From Cutibacterium namnetense (GTDB lineage: Bacteria; Actinomycetota; Actinomycetes; Propionibacteriales; Propionibacteriaceae): a DNA stretch of 64,000 nt. The notes below the pieces were generated by a model that worked only from the letters and a program-made list of their open reading frames with translations, made no database searches and was not told the origin of the DNA. Location: NCBI RefSeq assembly GCF_001642025.1, contig NZ_LWHO01000001.1, positions 62,001 through 126,000 on the forward strand. The letters run 5' to 3'. Every line of letters begins with the position of its first letter. Position 1 is the stretch's first letter. Positions 26,207-34,745 of this stretch are shown here, in pieces. The translations under genes were made by a program, and so were the position numbers.

Positions 26207-27286
26207 TTACTTCTTGCGTTGGGCTCGCGTCTGTTTGGCGGGCTGCTGACGACGAACCACCTGACGACCGCCATTGGCGTCCCTACGAACTGTCTGACGG
26301 GTCACGCCCTGGCGAGCCACCATTGGCTTGTCACCATCCTCGGCGGTAGCTACCGGAGTGGCGGCAACAACTTTGCGACGACGCTTCTCGCGACGAGCAC
26401 GCTCGATTTCGTCGGGGTCTTTACCCTTGGCGATCATGCGCTCGCGCCAATCGATGTATGCCGGGGTATTTGGCGTCGGGTTGTTACGGATGAGGATCTC
26501 TTGCTGTCCTAGCGTCCAAAGGTTCGAGGTGGACCAGTAGAGCATGACACCGATCGGGAAGCTCACACCACTGAACAGGTACATCAGTGGGAACAGGTAG
26601 ATCATCATCTTCTGTTGCTGAGCCATGGGGCCGGTTAGCGACTCCGGTGGCATGTTCTTCCGCATCAGCTGAAGCTGGGTGTAGAACAGCGTCGCCACCA
26701 TGATGATGATCAGAACAAGAGCGACGACCTGAGTACCGCCAAATCCGTCGTTCATGGGAAGGAATCGACCAGCCAACTCCGCGCCAAAGAACTTGGCATG
26801 CTGCAGGGATTCCATTAGCCCCGGGTTTTTGGCGAAGAAGTGACCACGGGGGATACCACGAGAGGCGCCGTCCAGCACGCGGAACAACGCCAGGAAGATT
26901 GGCATCTGCAGTAGCACAGGTAGGCAGGATGCCGCCGGGTTAACCCCTTCCTCGCGGTAGAGGTTCATCATCTCCTGACCGGCTCGTTCCCGATCGTCGC
27001 CGTATTTCTCCTGGATGGCTTTCATCTTCGGCTGGATAAGCTGCATCGATCGCGCAGAGTTGATCTGCTTGACGAATAGCGGCACTAGCAGCAGACGGAT
27101 GAAAATCGTCAGGCAGACGATGGCCAACGTCCACGAAGTACCGGAGTCGCGACCGAACAGCGGCGACCACAGGTAGTGGAAGAGGACGATCAGGCCGGAC
27201 ACTGCCCAGTACAGCGGCACCATGATGGCGTGACCCATTGCGTGTAGGGCGCCGCCCAGACCAAGTATGACCAGCGGGTTGAGCAT
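26207..27286 (-). CDS. yidC: Membrane protein insertase YidC
   Basis: 359 residues. The first domain lacks the large periplasmic part of Gram-negative YidC, as usual in Gram-positives. Membrane segments include PLYWAVSGLIVLFHYLW near residue 25, WTLAIVCLTIFIRLLLVPLF (arginine in the groove, near 65), AASCLPVLLQMPIFLALFRVL, VVALVLIIIMVATLFYTQL and KMMIYLFPLMYLFSGVSFP. The basic C-terminus RRQQPAKQTRAQRKK fits ribosome contact. Start is ATG at 27286, overlapping the yidD stop by one base (TGATG); an upstream TTG is less likely. It inserts membrane proteins. Confidence 0.95.
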   Translation of the reverse strand: MLNPLVILGLGGALHAMGHAIMVPLYWAVSGLIVLFHYLWSPLFGRDSGTSWTLAIVCLTIFIRLLLVPLFVKQINSARSMQLIQPKMKAIQEKYGDDRERAGQEMMNLYREEGVNPAASCLPVLLQMPIFLALFRVLDGASRGIPRGHFFAKNPGLMESLQHAKFFGAELAGRFLPMNDGFGGTQVVALVLIIIMVATLFYTQLQLMRKNMPPESLTGPMAQQQKMMIYLFPLMYLFSGVSFPIGVMLYWSTSNLWTLGQQEILIRNNPTPNTPAYIDWRERMIAKGKDPDEIERARREKRRRKVVAATPVATAEDGDKPMVARQGVTRQTVRRDANGGRQVVRRQQPAKQTRAQRKK

Positions 27287-27762
27287 CAATTCTCACCTCG
27301 GGTGTGGGAAGGGGTACCCAGGTGGGTACTCCCCGGATCGGTGTGTCCAGGGATGGTTCTTCGTAGGGCCGGTTCGTGATCCCTCAGGTTATCGCCTGTC
27401 AGATCGTGAGTCGGTTCATTCTTTGAGCGTGCAGTCTCCGGGTGGAGTTCACGCCATTGCCTCGCCTCGGCGGTGCCTGGTACTGGGTCATATCCACCGT
27501 GGGACCACGGATTACATCGCAGAATCCGCCAGATGATCAACGGCGTCGCACGAAAGATCCCGTGCACCTGCAACGCTCGCAGGCCGTAAGCCGAACAGCT
27601 GGGCTGATATTTGCAAACGTCCCCGTAGAGCGGCGAGATGAAGGCTCGCCACCCTTTGACAAATCCGATAGCCAGCCAGGTGAGGGGGCGAAAACGTCGC
27701 ACCGTTGCCCACACGCCGCCATCACTGTTCGAGCGTCGTGAAGGTATCGCCGCAACCATCAT
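27286..27762 (-). CDS. yidD: Membrane protein insertion efficiency factor YidD
   Basis: 158 residues from ATG 27762, which overlaps the rnpA stop as ATGA. The YidD core is clear: AIGFVKGWRAFISPLYGDVCKYQPSC appears as FISPLYGDVCKYQPSCSAYGL, then VHGIFRATPLIIWRILRCNP. Residues past about 110 form a long, hydrophilic C-terminal tail (ARSKNEPTHDLTGD...) that is longer than in most YidD proteins, which are near 70-110 residues. It sits in the standard rnpA-yidD-yidC order and probably helps membrane insertion. Confidence 0.9.
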   Translation of the reverse strand: MMVAAIPSRRSNSDGGVWATVRRFRPLTWLAIGFVKGWRAFISPLYGDVCKYQPSCSAYGLRALQVHGIFRATPLIIWRILRCNPWSHGGYDPVPGTAEARQWRELHPETARSKNEPTHDLTGDNLRDHEPALRRTIPGHTDPGSTHLGTPSHTRGEN

Positions 27763-28211
27763 CGCAGTTTCCGCAATGCCTGGTGCCATGCCCCGTCGAG
27801 GTCTTTGGCAACCCGATCAGGTTGGGTCGCTGCAGCTGGTAGGGCCCGCACGACGACCACGGTGCCATCCTCGAGCTCATCCACGAGGGGACGACAGAGA
27901 TGACGCAGCCGACGTTTGACCCGATTGCGTGTCACGGCATTACCCACGGCCTTGGACACGACAAAACCGACCCGCGGTGTAACGCTAGGGTCGGGTCGAG
28001 GGGTTGTCGTTATATCAAACGCCGATGGCCCGCCGGAACCACAGTTATCCATAGGTGCTGTGGATAACTCGGTCATATCGGCTGAGCCGAGCCTGACCTG
28101 TGCGCGTCGCCCGGCATGCACAACGAGAGTGGGACGACCCGACCTGACCCCCCCGCGGACCGCGTCACGGTAGTCACCGGGACGGTGCATCCGCGACCGG
28201 GCAGGCAGCAT
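27759..28211 (-). CDS. rnpA: Ribonuclease P protein component
   Basis: 150 residues against the usual 110-125. The N-terminal LPARSRMHRPGDYRDAVRGG and the RNA-binding motif AVTRNRVKRRLRH (about residues 94-106) are standard; it binds RNase P RNA to mature tRNA 5' ends. The extra length is an insertion of roughly 35 residues (about residues 38-75) containing LGSADMTELSTAPMDNC. The DNA of this insert contains a perfect DnaA box (28059-28067) and a near-match (28045-28053). Start ATG at 28211 is 6 bases past the rpmH stop. Confidence 0.93.
   Translation of the reverse strand: MLPARSRMHRPGDYRDAVRGGVRSGRPTLVVHAGRRAQVRLGSADMTELSTAPMDNCGSGGPSAFDITTTPRPDPSVTPRVGFVVSKAVGNAVTRNRVKRRLRHLCRPLVDELEDGTVVVVRALPAAATQPDRVAKDLDGAWHQALRKLR
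28045..28067. promoter_or_regulatory. DnaA boxes inside the rnpA insertion
   Basis: TTATCCATA at 28045-28053 (one mismatch) and TGTGGATAA at 28059-28067 (perfect, minus strand) face each other with a 5-base gap, in the part of rnpA that is not shared with the usual family length. Confidence 0.65.
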
Positions 28212-28217
28212 AGGAAC

Positions 28218-28352
28218 TCAGGCCGACAGATTGACGCGGCCCTTGCGGCGGCGAGCAGCGAGGATGCTGCGACCGGCACGGGTGCTCATGCGGGAACGGA
28301 AGCCGTGGTTACGGGCACGACGACGGTTGCTGGGCTGGAAAGTGCGCTTCAC
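28218..28352 (-). CDS. rpmH: 50S ribosomal protein L34
   Basis: 44 residues, the normal L34 length, starting at [23 protein letters not shown]... ending GRVNLSA. Very basic, as expected, and directly before rnpA (6-base gap), as in nearly all bacteria. It is transcribed away from dnaA. Confidence 0.97.
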
Positions 28353-28711
28353 GGGATGTTCTCCCTTGTGTCTTGGGGATCACCCGGGGGATCGACGCGA
28401 GCCGGCCCCTCCGGGGCGCCCGGATGGGCGCAGGGGAAGTGGACGCTGGAGACAGCGACTGGACAACTCTACGTTGTCGGAGCCCTCGTCGGCAAACTGA
28501 CGGTCCTGTGCCGTCAAGGCATCGAATAACATTCATGAAACCACATTCATGTAGTCATTTGACCCGCCTGGCAAGCCGCTCAAACCGGTTGCGGATAGGC
28601 CGAGGACTCACTAGCGTTCAGCGGAGTGGTACTCCTTGGGTATCCTGTCTCACCGGCTGTGGAAAACTGTGTGGACAACTCTCGACAACTTCTAGCGAAA
28701 CAGGTGGTGGA
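28353..28711. promoter_or_regulatory. rpmH-dnaA divergent region with DnaA boxes
   Basis: This 359-base gap separates leftward rpmH from rightward dnaA. TGTGGAAAA at 28658-28666 and TGTGGACAA at 28670-28678 (one mismatch each from the perfect DnaA box) lie 34-54 bases before the dnaA ATG and would allow autoregulation by DnaA. No gene is visible within the gap. Confidence 0.7.
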
Positions 28712-30214
28712 ATGACCGACACCCCGTTCGGTGACGCCGACCACCCCCGTCCCGCACCGATCCATCCGGATGCTGTACTACCTCCGCCGATGAGTTCACA
28801 GCCGGCTGATAGTGATCCCACTGAGGCTCTTAATGAAGCTTGGGCCAACATCCTCACAAAGGTTTCGAAACCCAATCGGGCGTGGCTATCCAACACCACC
28901 CCGGTAACGATGCACGCTTCTACGGCGATGGTTGCCGTCCCCAACGAATTTGCCCGTGACCGTCTTGAATCGAAGATGCGTTACGAGCTGGAAGAACTTC
29001 TGTCCGACCATTTTCACAAGGCCATCCACCTGGCCATCACCATCGATCCTGATCTGGAGTTGGCTCTTGGCGCCCCTGATCATGAGGACGAGGAAGAAGA
29101 TCTTCCACCTGCCCAGTTTGTCCCCAAGGTCACCGTCGGAGTAGCTGAACCTTCCGCTCAACCCGCCGCCACCATTGATGATGACGAGGTCAACCGACTC
29201 AACCCGAAGTACACCTTCGATTCCTTCGTTATCGGCGCATCCAATCGGTTTGCCCACGCCGCTGCCGTCGCGGTCGCTGAGACGCCTGGAAAGTCGTACA
29301 ACCCGCTGCTCATCTACGGTGGCTCTGGGTTAGGTAAAACCCATTTGCTGCATGCTATTGGGCGTTACGTCCTGTCGTATTACGACAATGTCAAGGTGAA
29401 GTACGTCTCCACCGAGGAACTCACCAACGATTTCATTAACGCAATCGGCACCAATCGCACCCGAGAGTTCCGTCGTTCTTACCGCGACGTCGATGTCCTG
29501 CTAGTTGACGATATCCAGTTCCTAGAGTCAAAGATCCAAACTCAGGAAGAGTTCTTCCACACCTTCAATACTCTTCACAACGCTCAGAAGCAGATCGTCA
29601 TGACTTCTGACCGGCCGCCAAAGCTATTGGAGGCTCTTGAGCCGCGTCTGCGCAGCCGGTTCGAGTGGGGTCTACTCACCGACATCCAGCCCCCAGATCT
29701 AGAGACTCGCATCGCTATCCTGCGACGTAAGGTCGCGGCCGAGAAGATCACCGTCGAGCCGGATGTACTGGAGTTCATCGCTAGCCGTATCCAAACCAAT
29801 ATCCGTGAGCTCGAGGGAGCCCTCATTCGGGTAACCGCCTTCGCCAGTCTCAACCAGCAACCGGTGGATACCTCGCTGGCTGAAGTTGTCCTCAAGGACC
29901 TCATTCCAGAAGGTCGCGAGACCCCGGTGACGCCAGAGCGCATCATCGCGGAGACCGCCGACTATTTCGACATCTCCACGGACGATCTTTTGGGCACGTC
30001 GCGCGCTCAAAGCCTTGTCACAGCCCGGCAAATTGCGATGTACCTGTGCCGGGAGCTTACTGACCTCTCGTTGCCCAAGATCGGTGCTGAGTTTGGCGGT
30101 AAGGACCACACCACCGTCATGCATGCTGACCGCAAAATCCGCGCCCTCATGGGAGAGCAGCGTCAGATCTTCAATCAGGTCTCTGAGATCACCAACCGCA
30201 TCAAGCAGTACTGA
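28712..30214 (+). CDS. dnaA: Chromosomal replication initiator DnaA
   Basis: 500 residues. Domain I ([14 protein letters not shown]), an acidic/proline linker, AAA+ domain III with Walker [16 protein letters not shown] (near residue 204-218) and Walker [15 protein letters not shown], and domain IV helix-turn-helix ending [16 protein letters not shown]. The frame is open from 28373, but the ATG at 28712 with GGTGGTGGA before it gives the usual N-terminus. It opens the origin at DnaA boxes, and the boxes upstream and downstream of the gene suggest autoregulation. Confidence 0.97.
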   Translation: MTDTPFGDADHPRPAPIHPDAVLPPPMSSQPADSDPTEALNEAWANILTKVSKPNRAWLSNTTPVTMHASTAMVAVPNEFARDRLESKMRYELEELLSDHFHKAIHLAITIDPDLELALGAPDHEDEEEDLPPAQFVPKVTVGVAEPSAQPAATIDDDEVNRLNPKYTFDSFVIGASNRFAHAAAVAVAETPGKSYNPLLIYGGSGLGKTHLLHAIGRYVLSYYDNVKVKYVSTEELTNDFINAIGTNRTREFRRSYRDVDVLLVDDIQFLESKIQTQEEFFHTFNTLHNAQKQIVMTSDRPPKLLEALEPRLRSRFEWGLLTDIQPPDLETRIAILRRKVAAEKITVEPDVLEFIASRIQTNIRELEGALIRVTAFASLNQQPVDTSLAEVVLKDLIPEGRETPVTPERIIAETADYFDISTDDLLGTSRAQSLVTARQIAMYLCRELTDLSLPKIGAEFGGKDHTTVMHADRKIRALMGEQRQIFNQVSEITNRIKQY

Positions 30215-30698
30215 GGGCCACGAGGCCGTAGCTTGTCAACGGCGACAGCTATGTCCGTGTCGTTTGGCTATGCATGCATCCCGGTATCCCCATCCCCACA
30301 CCCAGGTGTGGAAAACCAGTGGATAGCCAGGGGATAACGAGGGGACAACTTCCGGCATCCACAGCCACCCCATCGACGTGCACATCTGGTCCACGTCGTT
30401 ATCCACTACCAAATAGCGCATCTGACAAGGGGTTTTGGAGGTTATCCACAAGTTCCACAGGGGTTACGAGTACGAAGAAAAGACATACATCTTGATCCCT
30501 TACAAGTCTGTGGGTGTGGATTTGGGGACAAGGCCTCGTTGGTGCACGCGCTGACAGCTCTAACGCGAGACCACGAATCCACTGCCAGCGAGAACCCTCG
30601 ACGTTGGCATCACCATGGGAGTGCCAATGGCCAGTAAGCATGGATATGATCGGCATGCAGGCACCATGGGGTGCGAGACGCCAAGTCAAGGGGACGCA
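30215..30698. other. Origin of replication (oriC), dnaA-dnaN intergenic
   Basis: 484-base gap with a DnaA-box cluster: TGTGGAAAA 30307-30315, AGTGGATAG 30318-30326, AGGGGATAA 30329-30337, TTATCCACT 30399-30407 and the perfect TTATCCACA 30442-30450, followed by AT-rich sequence near 30466-30510. Leading-strand genes diverge here (rpmH leftward, dnaA/dnaN rightward), which places the origin. Actinobacterial oriC is normally between dnaA and dnaN. Confidence 0.88.
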
Positions 30699-31859
30699 GT
30701 GGAAATCCGTCTGGAACGCGATGTCATGGCCGAAGCTGTTGCCTGGGCTGCTCGCAGTCTGCCGAACCGGCCGACAGTGCCGATTTTGGCTGGACTGCTT
30801 GTGCGAGCTCAAGACGACTCGGTCGTGATGTCAGCCTCCGACAACGAGACGAGCGCACAAATTACCCTTCCTGCTCAGGTTGACAAGCCGGGGGAATCTC
30901 TCGTCTCTGGCAAGCTGCTTGCTGAAATTGCTCGCAGTCTGCCCAACAAGCCGGTTCAGATCACGACTGATCCTGCCAAGATGGATCTGGTGTGTGGATC
31001 TGCTCGCTTCACTCTGCAGGCCCTTCCTGTTGATGAGTATCCCGATCTGCCGCAAATGCCTGCGGCCACGGGCACTGTTGACGCGAATGTTTTCTCCAGG
31101 GCTGTCGCCCAAGTCGTCGTGGCTGCGGGTCGTGATGAACTATTGCCGGTCTTTACAGGTGTGCGCGTCGAGATCAACGGGGAGGTTCTCTCGCTGCTGG
31201 CCACGGACCGTTACCGGATGGCTCTCAAGGAAGTCACGTGGAATCCCAGTGCCACCGACGCCGAGGCCACCGCTTTGGTGCCGGCCAAGGTCATCAATGA
31301 AACCGCGCGCTCGATGACCTCTGGTGAGCATGTCACCGTGAACCTTTCTTCAGGCGACAGTGGTGAAGGTCTCGTCGGCTTCGAGGGTGACGGGGCTAAC
31401 GGCGTGCGTCGTATGACCACGCGCCTGCTAAGCGGGGAGTTCCCCAAAGTGCGCCACCTTATGGACATCAAGGCCACCCGCTCAGTGCGGGCCCGTACTG
31501 ATGAACTCATCAATTCCGTGCATCGCGTCTCCCTCGTCGCTGAGCGCAACACTCCGCTGCGGATGGTCATCAATGATGACTCGATCGCCTTGTCGGCGGC
31601 CACAGGTGACCAAGCCCAAGCTTCTGAGGCCATTGAGGCTGTTGTCACAAACCACGTTGACGGGGAGTCCACCATTACCGCGGCTGGGTTCAACCCGCAG
31701 TACCTGTCTGACGCTCTCGGTGCCTTGGACACCCCTTACGTCCACTTCTCCTTCACCGCTCCTGGCAAGCCTTGCCTGGTGACCGGTCTCAATGATCTCG
31801 ACGGCAAGCCGGAGACCGATTACCGTCACGTCATCATGCTGATGAGATTGCCTTCCTGA
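30699..31859 (+). CDS. dnaN: DNA polymerase III beta clamp
   Basis: 386 residues from the GTG at 30699 with AAGGGGA just upstream; the frame is open to 30615 but that N-terminus is not clamp-like. The sequence VEIRLERDVMAEAVAWAARSLPNRPTVP and the repeated clamp domains, ending with SDALGALDTPYVHFSF and the terminal YRHVIMLMRLP, are standard. The sliding clamp tethers polymerase to DNA. About 485 bases downstream of dnaA, with oriC between. Confidence 0.97.
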   Translation: MEIRLERDVMAEAVAWAARSLPNRPTVPILAGLLVRAQDDSVVMSASDNETSAQITLPAQVDKPGESLVSGKLLAEIARSLPNKPVQITTDPAKMDLVCGSARFTLQALPVDEYPDLPQMPAATGTVDANVFSRAVAQVVVAAGRDELLPVFTGVRVEINGEVLSLLATDRYRMALKEVTWNPSATDAEATALVPAKVINETARSMTSGEHVTVNLSSGDSGEGLVGFEGDGANGVRRMTTRLLSGEFPKVRHLMDIKATRSVRARTDELINSVHRVSLVAERNTPLRMVINDDSIALSAATGDQAQASEAIEAVVTNHVDGESTITAAGFNPQYLSDALGALDTPYVHFSFTAPGKPCLVTGLNDLDGKPETDYRHVIMLMRLPS

Positions 31860-31996
31860 GGTGGCTTTGCGTTACGAGGATGTCTTGCCCGGCAGCCCCA
31901 CAAGGCATATTTATGTTGGGCTATAGCACCACCCCTGGTGGACAAGTGTCATGGGGTGCCAGATGGTCCCGCTAAAGGGATTGCCACACTGGTCCC

Positions 31997-32650
31997 ATGA
32001 CAACCATCGCTGACGTCAAGACTGAGGTTGACCGCGTCTTCGATGCCTCTGGTGCGCCTTATTGGCCGAATCCACACGCTGATAATTCCATTGCTGCCGA
32101 GGAGGAGTACAGCAGGGTCACTGATCCCCAGAAGTACCACGTTCTCGTGCTGCGTTTACAGGCGTGGCAGACGGTCCTCGCGAAAATGTGTGGCGTTGAC
32201 GTCGACACCAGAGCCAAAGGCCTGGGCACGTTGCGGCAGCGGTGGTCAAGTCCTCACAGTGACACACTGCCGCTATACGCCTCGGTGGTGACCCTTGACC
32301 AGGTTCCTTTCGTAGGGCTGTCCGTCACCTCAGACACCGATCCTTTTGACATCGTTCCGGACTGTGCCTGTGATGCCTGCGACTACGGTTCGCAAGATCT
32401 CCTGCGGGTCCTTGACGCGGACCTGACGGCCGTCGTTGACGGTAGCCTTGTTGTTGTCACCGGGCCGGTGGTTGATGGTGATCCAACATTCCATCTCGTC
32501 GGTACCGGACGGGGGTGCGCGGTGACCTGGGGAGAAGATGAGGTCGGCCCATTATTCGAGCCGGAAGCCGTCATTGACGCTATTCGCAGTGGGGACGATC
32601 CGTTGCTGCCACCTGGATGCACCGTCCGCCACGGTAGATCGTGGCTGTGA
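31997..32650 (+). CDS. DUF6226-like protein of unknown function
   Basis: 217 residues, soluble, no signal peptide. Acidic N-terminal half, then the pattern PDCACDACDYGSQDLLRVLD (about residues 114-133) whose cysteines could bind metal; I associate this with the actinobacterial DUF6226 family, from memory. It is inserted between dnaN and recF, usually adjacent in bacteria, with 137 bases after dnaN and a 53-base gap to recF. Function not known. The annotation would need a profile search. Confidence 0.5.
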   Translation: MTTIADVKTEVDRVFDASGAPYWPNPHADNSIAAEEEYSRVTDPQKYHVLVLRLQAWQTVLAKMCGVDVDTRAKGLGTLRQRWSSPHSDTLPLYASVVTLDQVPFVGLSVTSDTDPFDIVPDCACDACDYGSQDLLRVLDADLTAVVDGSLVVVTGPVVDGDPTFHLVGTGRGCAVTWGEDEVGPLFEPEAVIDAIRSGDDPLLPPGCTVRHGRSWL

Positions 32651-32703
32651 ACATGTCTGTCCGGTAATCTGACTCGGACGACCTGTGGTCGGAGGGGGTT
32701 CGG

Positions 32704-33888
32704 ATGTTCGTTGAGCGCCTCGAGCTGATTGATTTCCGCTCCTACGTCCGTGCTGACGTCCCCATGACCGCAGGGGCGACGACCTTTATTGGCTCTAATG
32801 GCCAAGGGAAGACGAACCTCGTTGAGGCGGTGGAATATCTTTCGACGTTGTCATCGCACCGCGTCAGCAATGACACTCCGCTAGTGAGACTGGGAGCTGA
32901 CCAGGCTGTCGTACGAGGCCGGGTCCGTGCCGGGGCCGACGACGCCCGCAGCTTGCTGCTGGAGGTGGAGATTAATGCGCGACGCGCCAATCGGGCGCGC
33001 ATTAATCGTGCCCCGTTGACTCGACCACGGGAGATTCTCGGGGTGTTGAGAACTGTAGTGTTTTCGCCCAATGACCTGGCCGTGGTGCGCGGTGATCCGT
33101 CAGATCGTCGCACGTTCCTCGATGGTTTGGTGATGACGCGGTGGCCCAGGATGGCTGCGGTGAAGTCTGATTATGAACGGGTCCTTAAGCAGCGTAATGC
33201 CCTGCTTAAATCCCTGTCCGGGAAGGGGCGATCGGCGGGAGCTGAAATTGGCGCGACGATGGACATCTGGGACGACGAGCTGGCTACTATCGGTGCTGAA
33301 CTCCTTTCGGCTCGGCTAGATACTCTGTCGGCTGTCATGCCGTTGACTTCGGCCGCCTACCGCGAGATTGCTCCGGTGAATGACTTGGCAACCGCGTCGT
33401 ATAAGTCCACGATTGATCTTGAGGGGCTGTGGTCGCCTCCGCAAGAGGGGAAGAATCCCGAACCGATCGACCGCAACGAGCTTGCACATCGGTTCCTCGC
33501 TGCCTTAGCGACTCGGCGGGCTGACGAGCTCATCCGCGGCGTCACCCTCGTCGGCCCGCAACGTGACGACATCGTCTTACATATCGGAGAAATGCCGGCT
33601 AAGGGATATGCCTCCCACGGTGAATCGTGGTCGTTGGCTCTGGCCTTGAGATTGGGGTCGTTCCAGCTCCTGCGTGATGACGGCATTGAACCCGTTCTCG
33701 TCCTTGACGACGTTTTCGCTGAGCTTGATGCGACGCGCCGGGACCGACTGGCATCGTCGGTAGTGCAAGCTGATCAGGTGTTAGTGACGGCCGCGGTAGC
33801 CTCGGATGTTCCCGAGATTCTGCGCGGGGAGAGGTTCGACGTTGGGGGTGGTCAGGTGCTGGCCTATGAGGGGAGTGACGATGACTGA
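32704..33888 (+). CDS. recF: DNA replication and repair protein RecF
   Basis: 394 residues, typical length. Walker A is GSNGQGKTNLVEAVEYLS (near residues 31-48), preceded by MFVERLELIDFRSYVRADV; the late signature is HGESWSLALALRLGSFQLL, and the Walker B with LVLDDVFAELDATRRDRL is near 340-357. RecF loads RecA at single-strand gaps. The last 8 bases overlap the next gene. Confidence 0.96.
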   Translation: MFVERLELIDFRSYVRADVPMTAGATTFIGSNGQGKTNLVEAVEYLSTLSSHRVSNDTPLVRLGADQAVVRGRVRAGADDARSLLLEVEINARRANRARINRAPLTRPREILGVLRTVVFSPNDLAVVRGDPSDRRTFLDGLVMTRWPRMAAVKSDYERVLKQRNALLKSLSGKGRSAGAEIGATMDIWDDELATIGAELLSARLDTLSAVMPLTSAAYREIAPVNDLATASYKSTIDLEGLWSPPQEGKNPEPIDRNELAHRFLAALATRRADELIRGVTLVGPQRDDIVLHIGEMPAKGYASHGESWSLALALRLGSFQLLRDDGIEPVLVLDDVFAELDATRRDRLASSVVQADQVLVTAAVASDVPEILRGERFDVGGGQVLAYEGSDDD

Positions 33889-34477
33889 CGGCCTTGACGA
33901 GGGTCCGACTGAAGAGGATCGTTGCCTAGCGGCTGATCATGATGACGAGGGTGTCGATGTTGCCTTGGCTATTGCTCGAGCCGCTCGTGGTGAACCGGCA
34001 GGAACCCCGCGTCGTGACGATGATGGTGAGGTTTTGCTGCCGCCACCTCGACGTTCCACAGTGAGGAAACGCCGTCGTCGCTCCGCTACTCCCCCGGCAT
34101 GGTCTGGTCCTGGGGATGACGGCCGTGACCCGATGGTTCTTGGCGACGCCTTCACCCACCTGGTCCGCTCCAAGGGGTGGGGCCGCCAGGTTAATCTGCA
34201 TCTGGTGCTCTCACGCTGGCCGGAATTGGTCGGCCCGACGAATGCGGAGCATTCTCGCCCGGTTAAGTATCAGGGGACAGTTCTGACAGTCCGGACCGAA
34301 GCGACGGTGTGGGCGACGTCTTTGCGCACTATCGCACCTCAGTTGGTGGCCGAGCTCAATCGTCGTCTGGGAGAGAGGACCGTCACCAGGGTCGTCATTG
34401 AGGGGCCAACTGCTCCCAGTTGGAAGCATGGGCCTCGGTCGGTGCCGGGTAGAGGGCCGCGAGATACCTACGGGTGA
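33881..34477 (+). CDS. DUF721/DciA-like protein
   Basis: 198 residues. The first 80 are acidic then basic and disordered (RRSTVRKRRRRSA). The C-terminal DUF721 domain is clear: LGDAFTHLVRSKGWGRQVNL, HLVLSRWPELVG, GTVLTVRTEATVWATSLRTI and LGERTVTRVVIEGP. DUF721 proteins of the DciA type assist replicative helicase loading in bacteria that lack DnaC, so a role in initiation is likely. It overlaps recF by 8 bases; GAGGGG is 8-13 bases upstream of the ATG. Confidence 0.83.
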   Translation: MTDGLDEGPTEEDRCLAADHDDEGVDVALAIARAARGEPAGTPRRDDDGEVLLPPPRRSTVRKRRRRSATPPAWSGPGDDGRDPMVLGDAFTHLVRSKGWGRQVNLHLVLSRWPELVGPTNAEHSRPVKYQGTVLTVRTEATVWATSLRTIAPQLVAELNRRLGERTVTRVVIEGPTAPSWKHGPRSVPGRGPRDTYG

Positions 34478-34479
34478 TG

Positions 34480-34529
34480 GAAGTCCAGTCAATTTGACCG
34501 AGTAGTCACGGTCAACATGACTGGATTTC
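34480..34529 (+). terminator. Hairpin terminator after the dnaN-recF-DUF721 run
   Basis: GAAGTCCAGTCA...TGACCG at 34480-34500 pairs with CGGTCA...TGACTGGATTTC at 34509-34529 with a short internal loop. It lies just past the DUF721 stop, with a strong stem and an 8-base loop. Confidence 0.65.
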
Positions 34530-34745
34530 GTCCATGGTCTACTGCTTTTCCCAAAGTCTGTTGAAAACTTCATCGTCGTTAGCCAGCTCCGCTGGGACCC
34601 GCGATACCAAAGCTAGCGCCGCGGACAACTTTCAAGTCTGTTGGTTTTAGATAGTCGCGTCGTCGTGGAAGTCGTGGTACTCATGATCGTCGGGATTGCC
34701 CGCACTTAGGTGACTCGAACCCAACCGACGTGATGAAATCGGACT

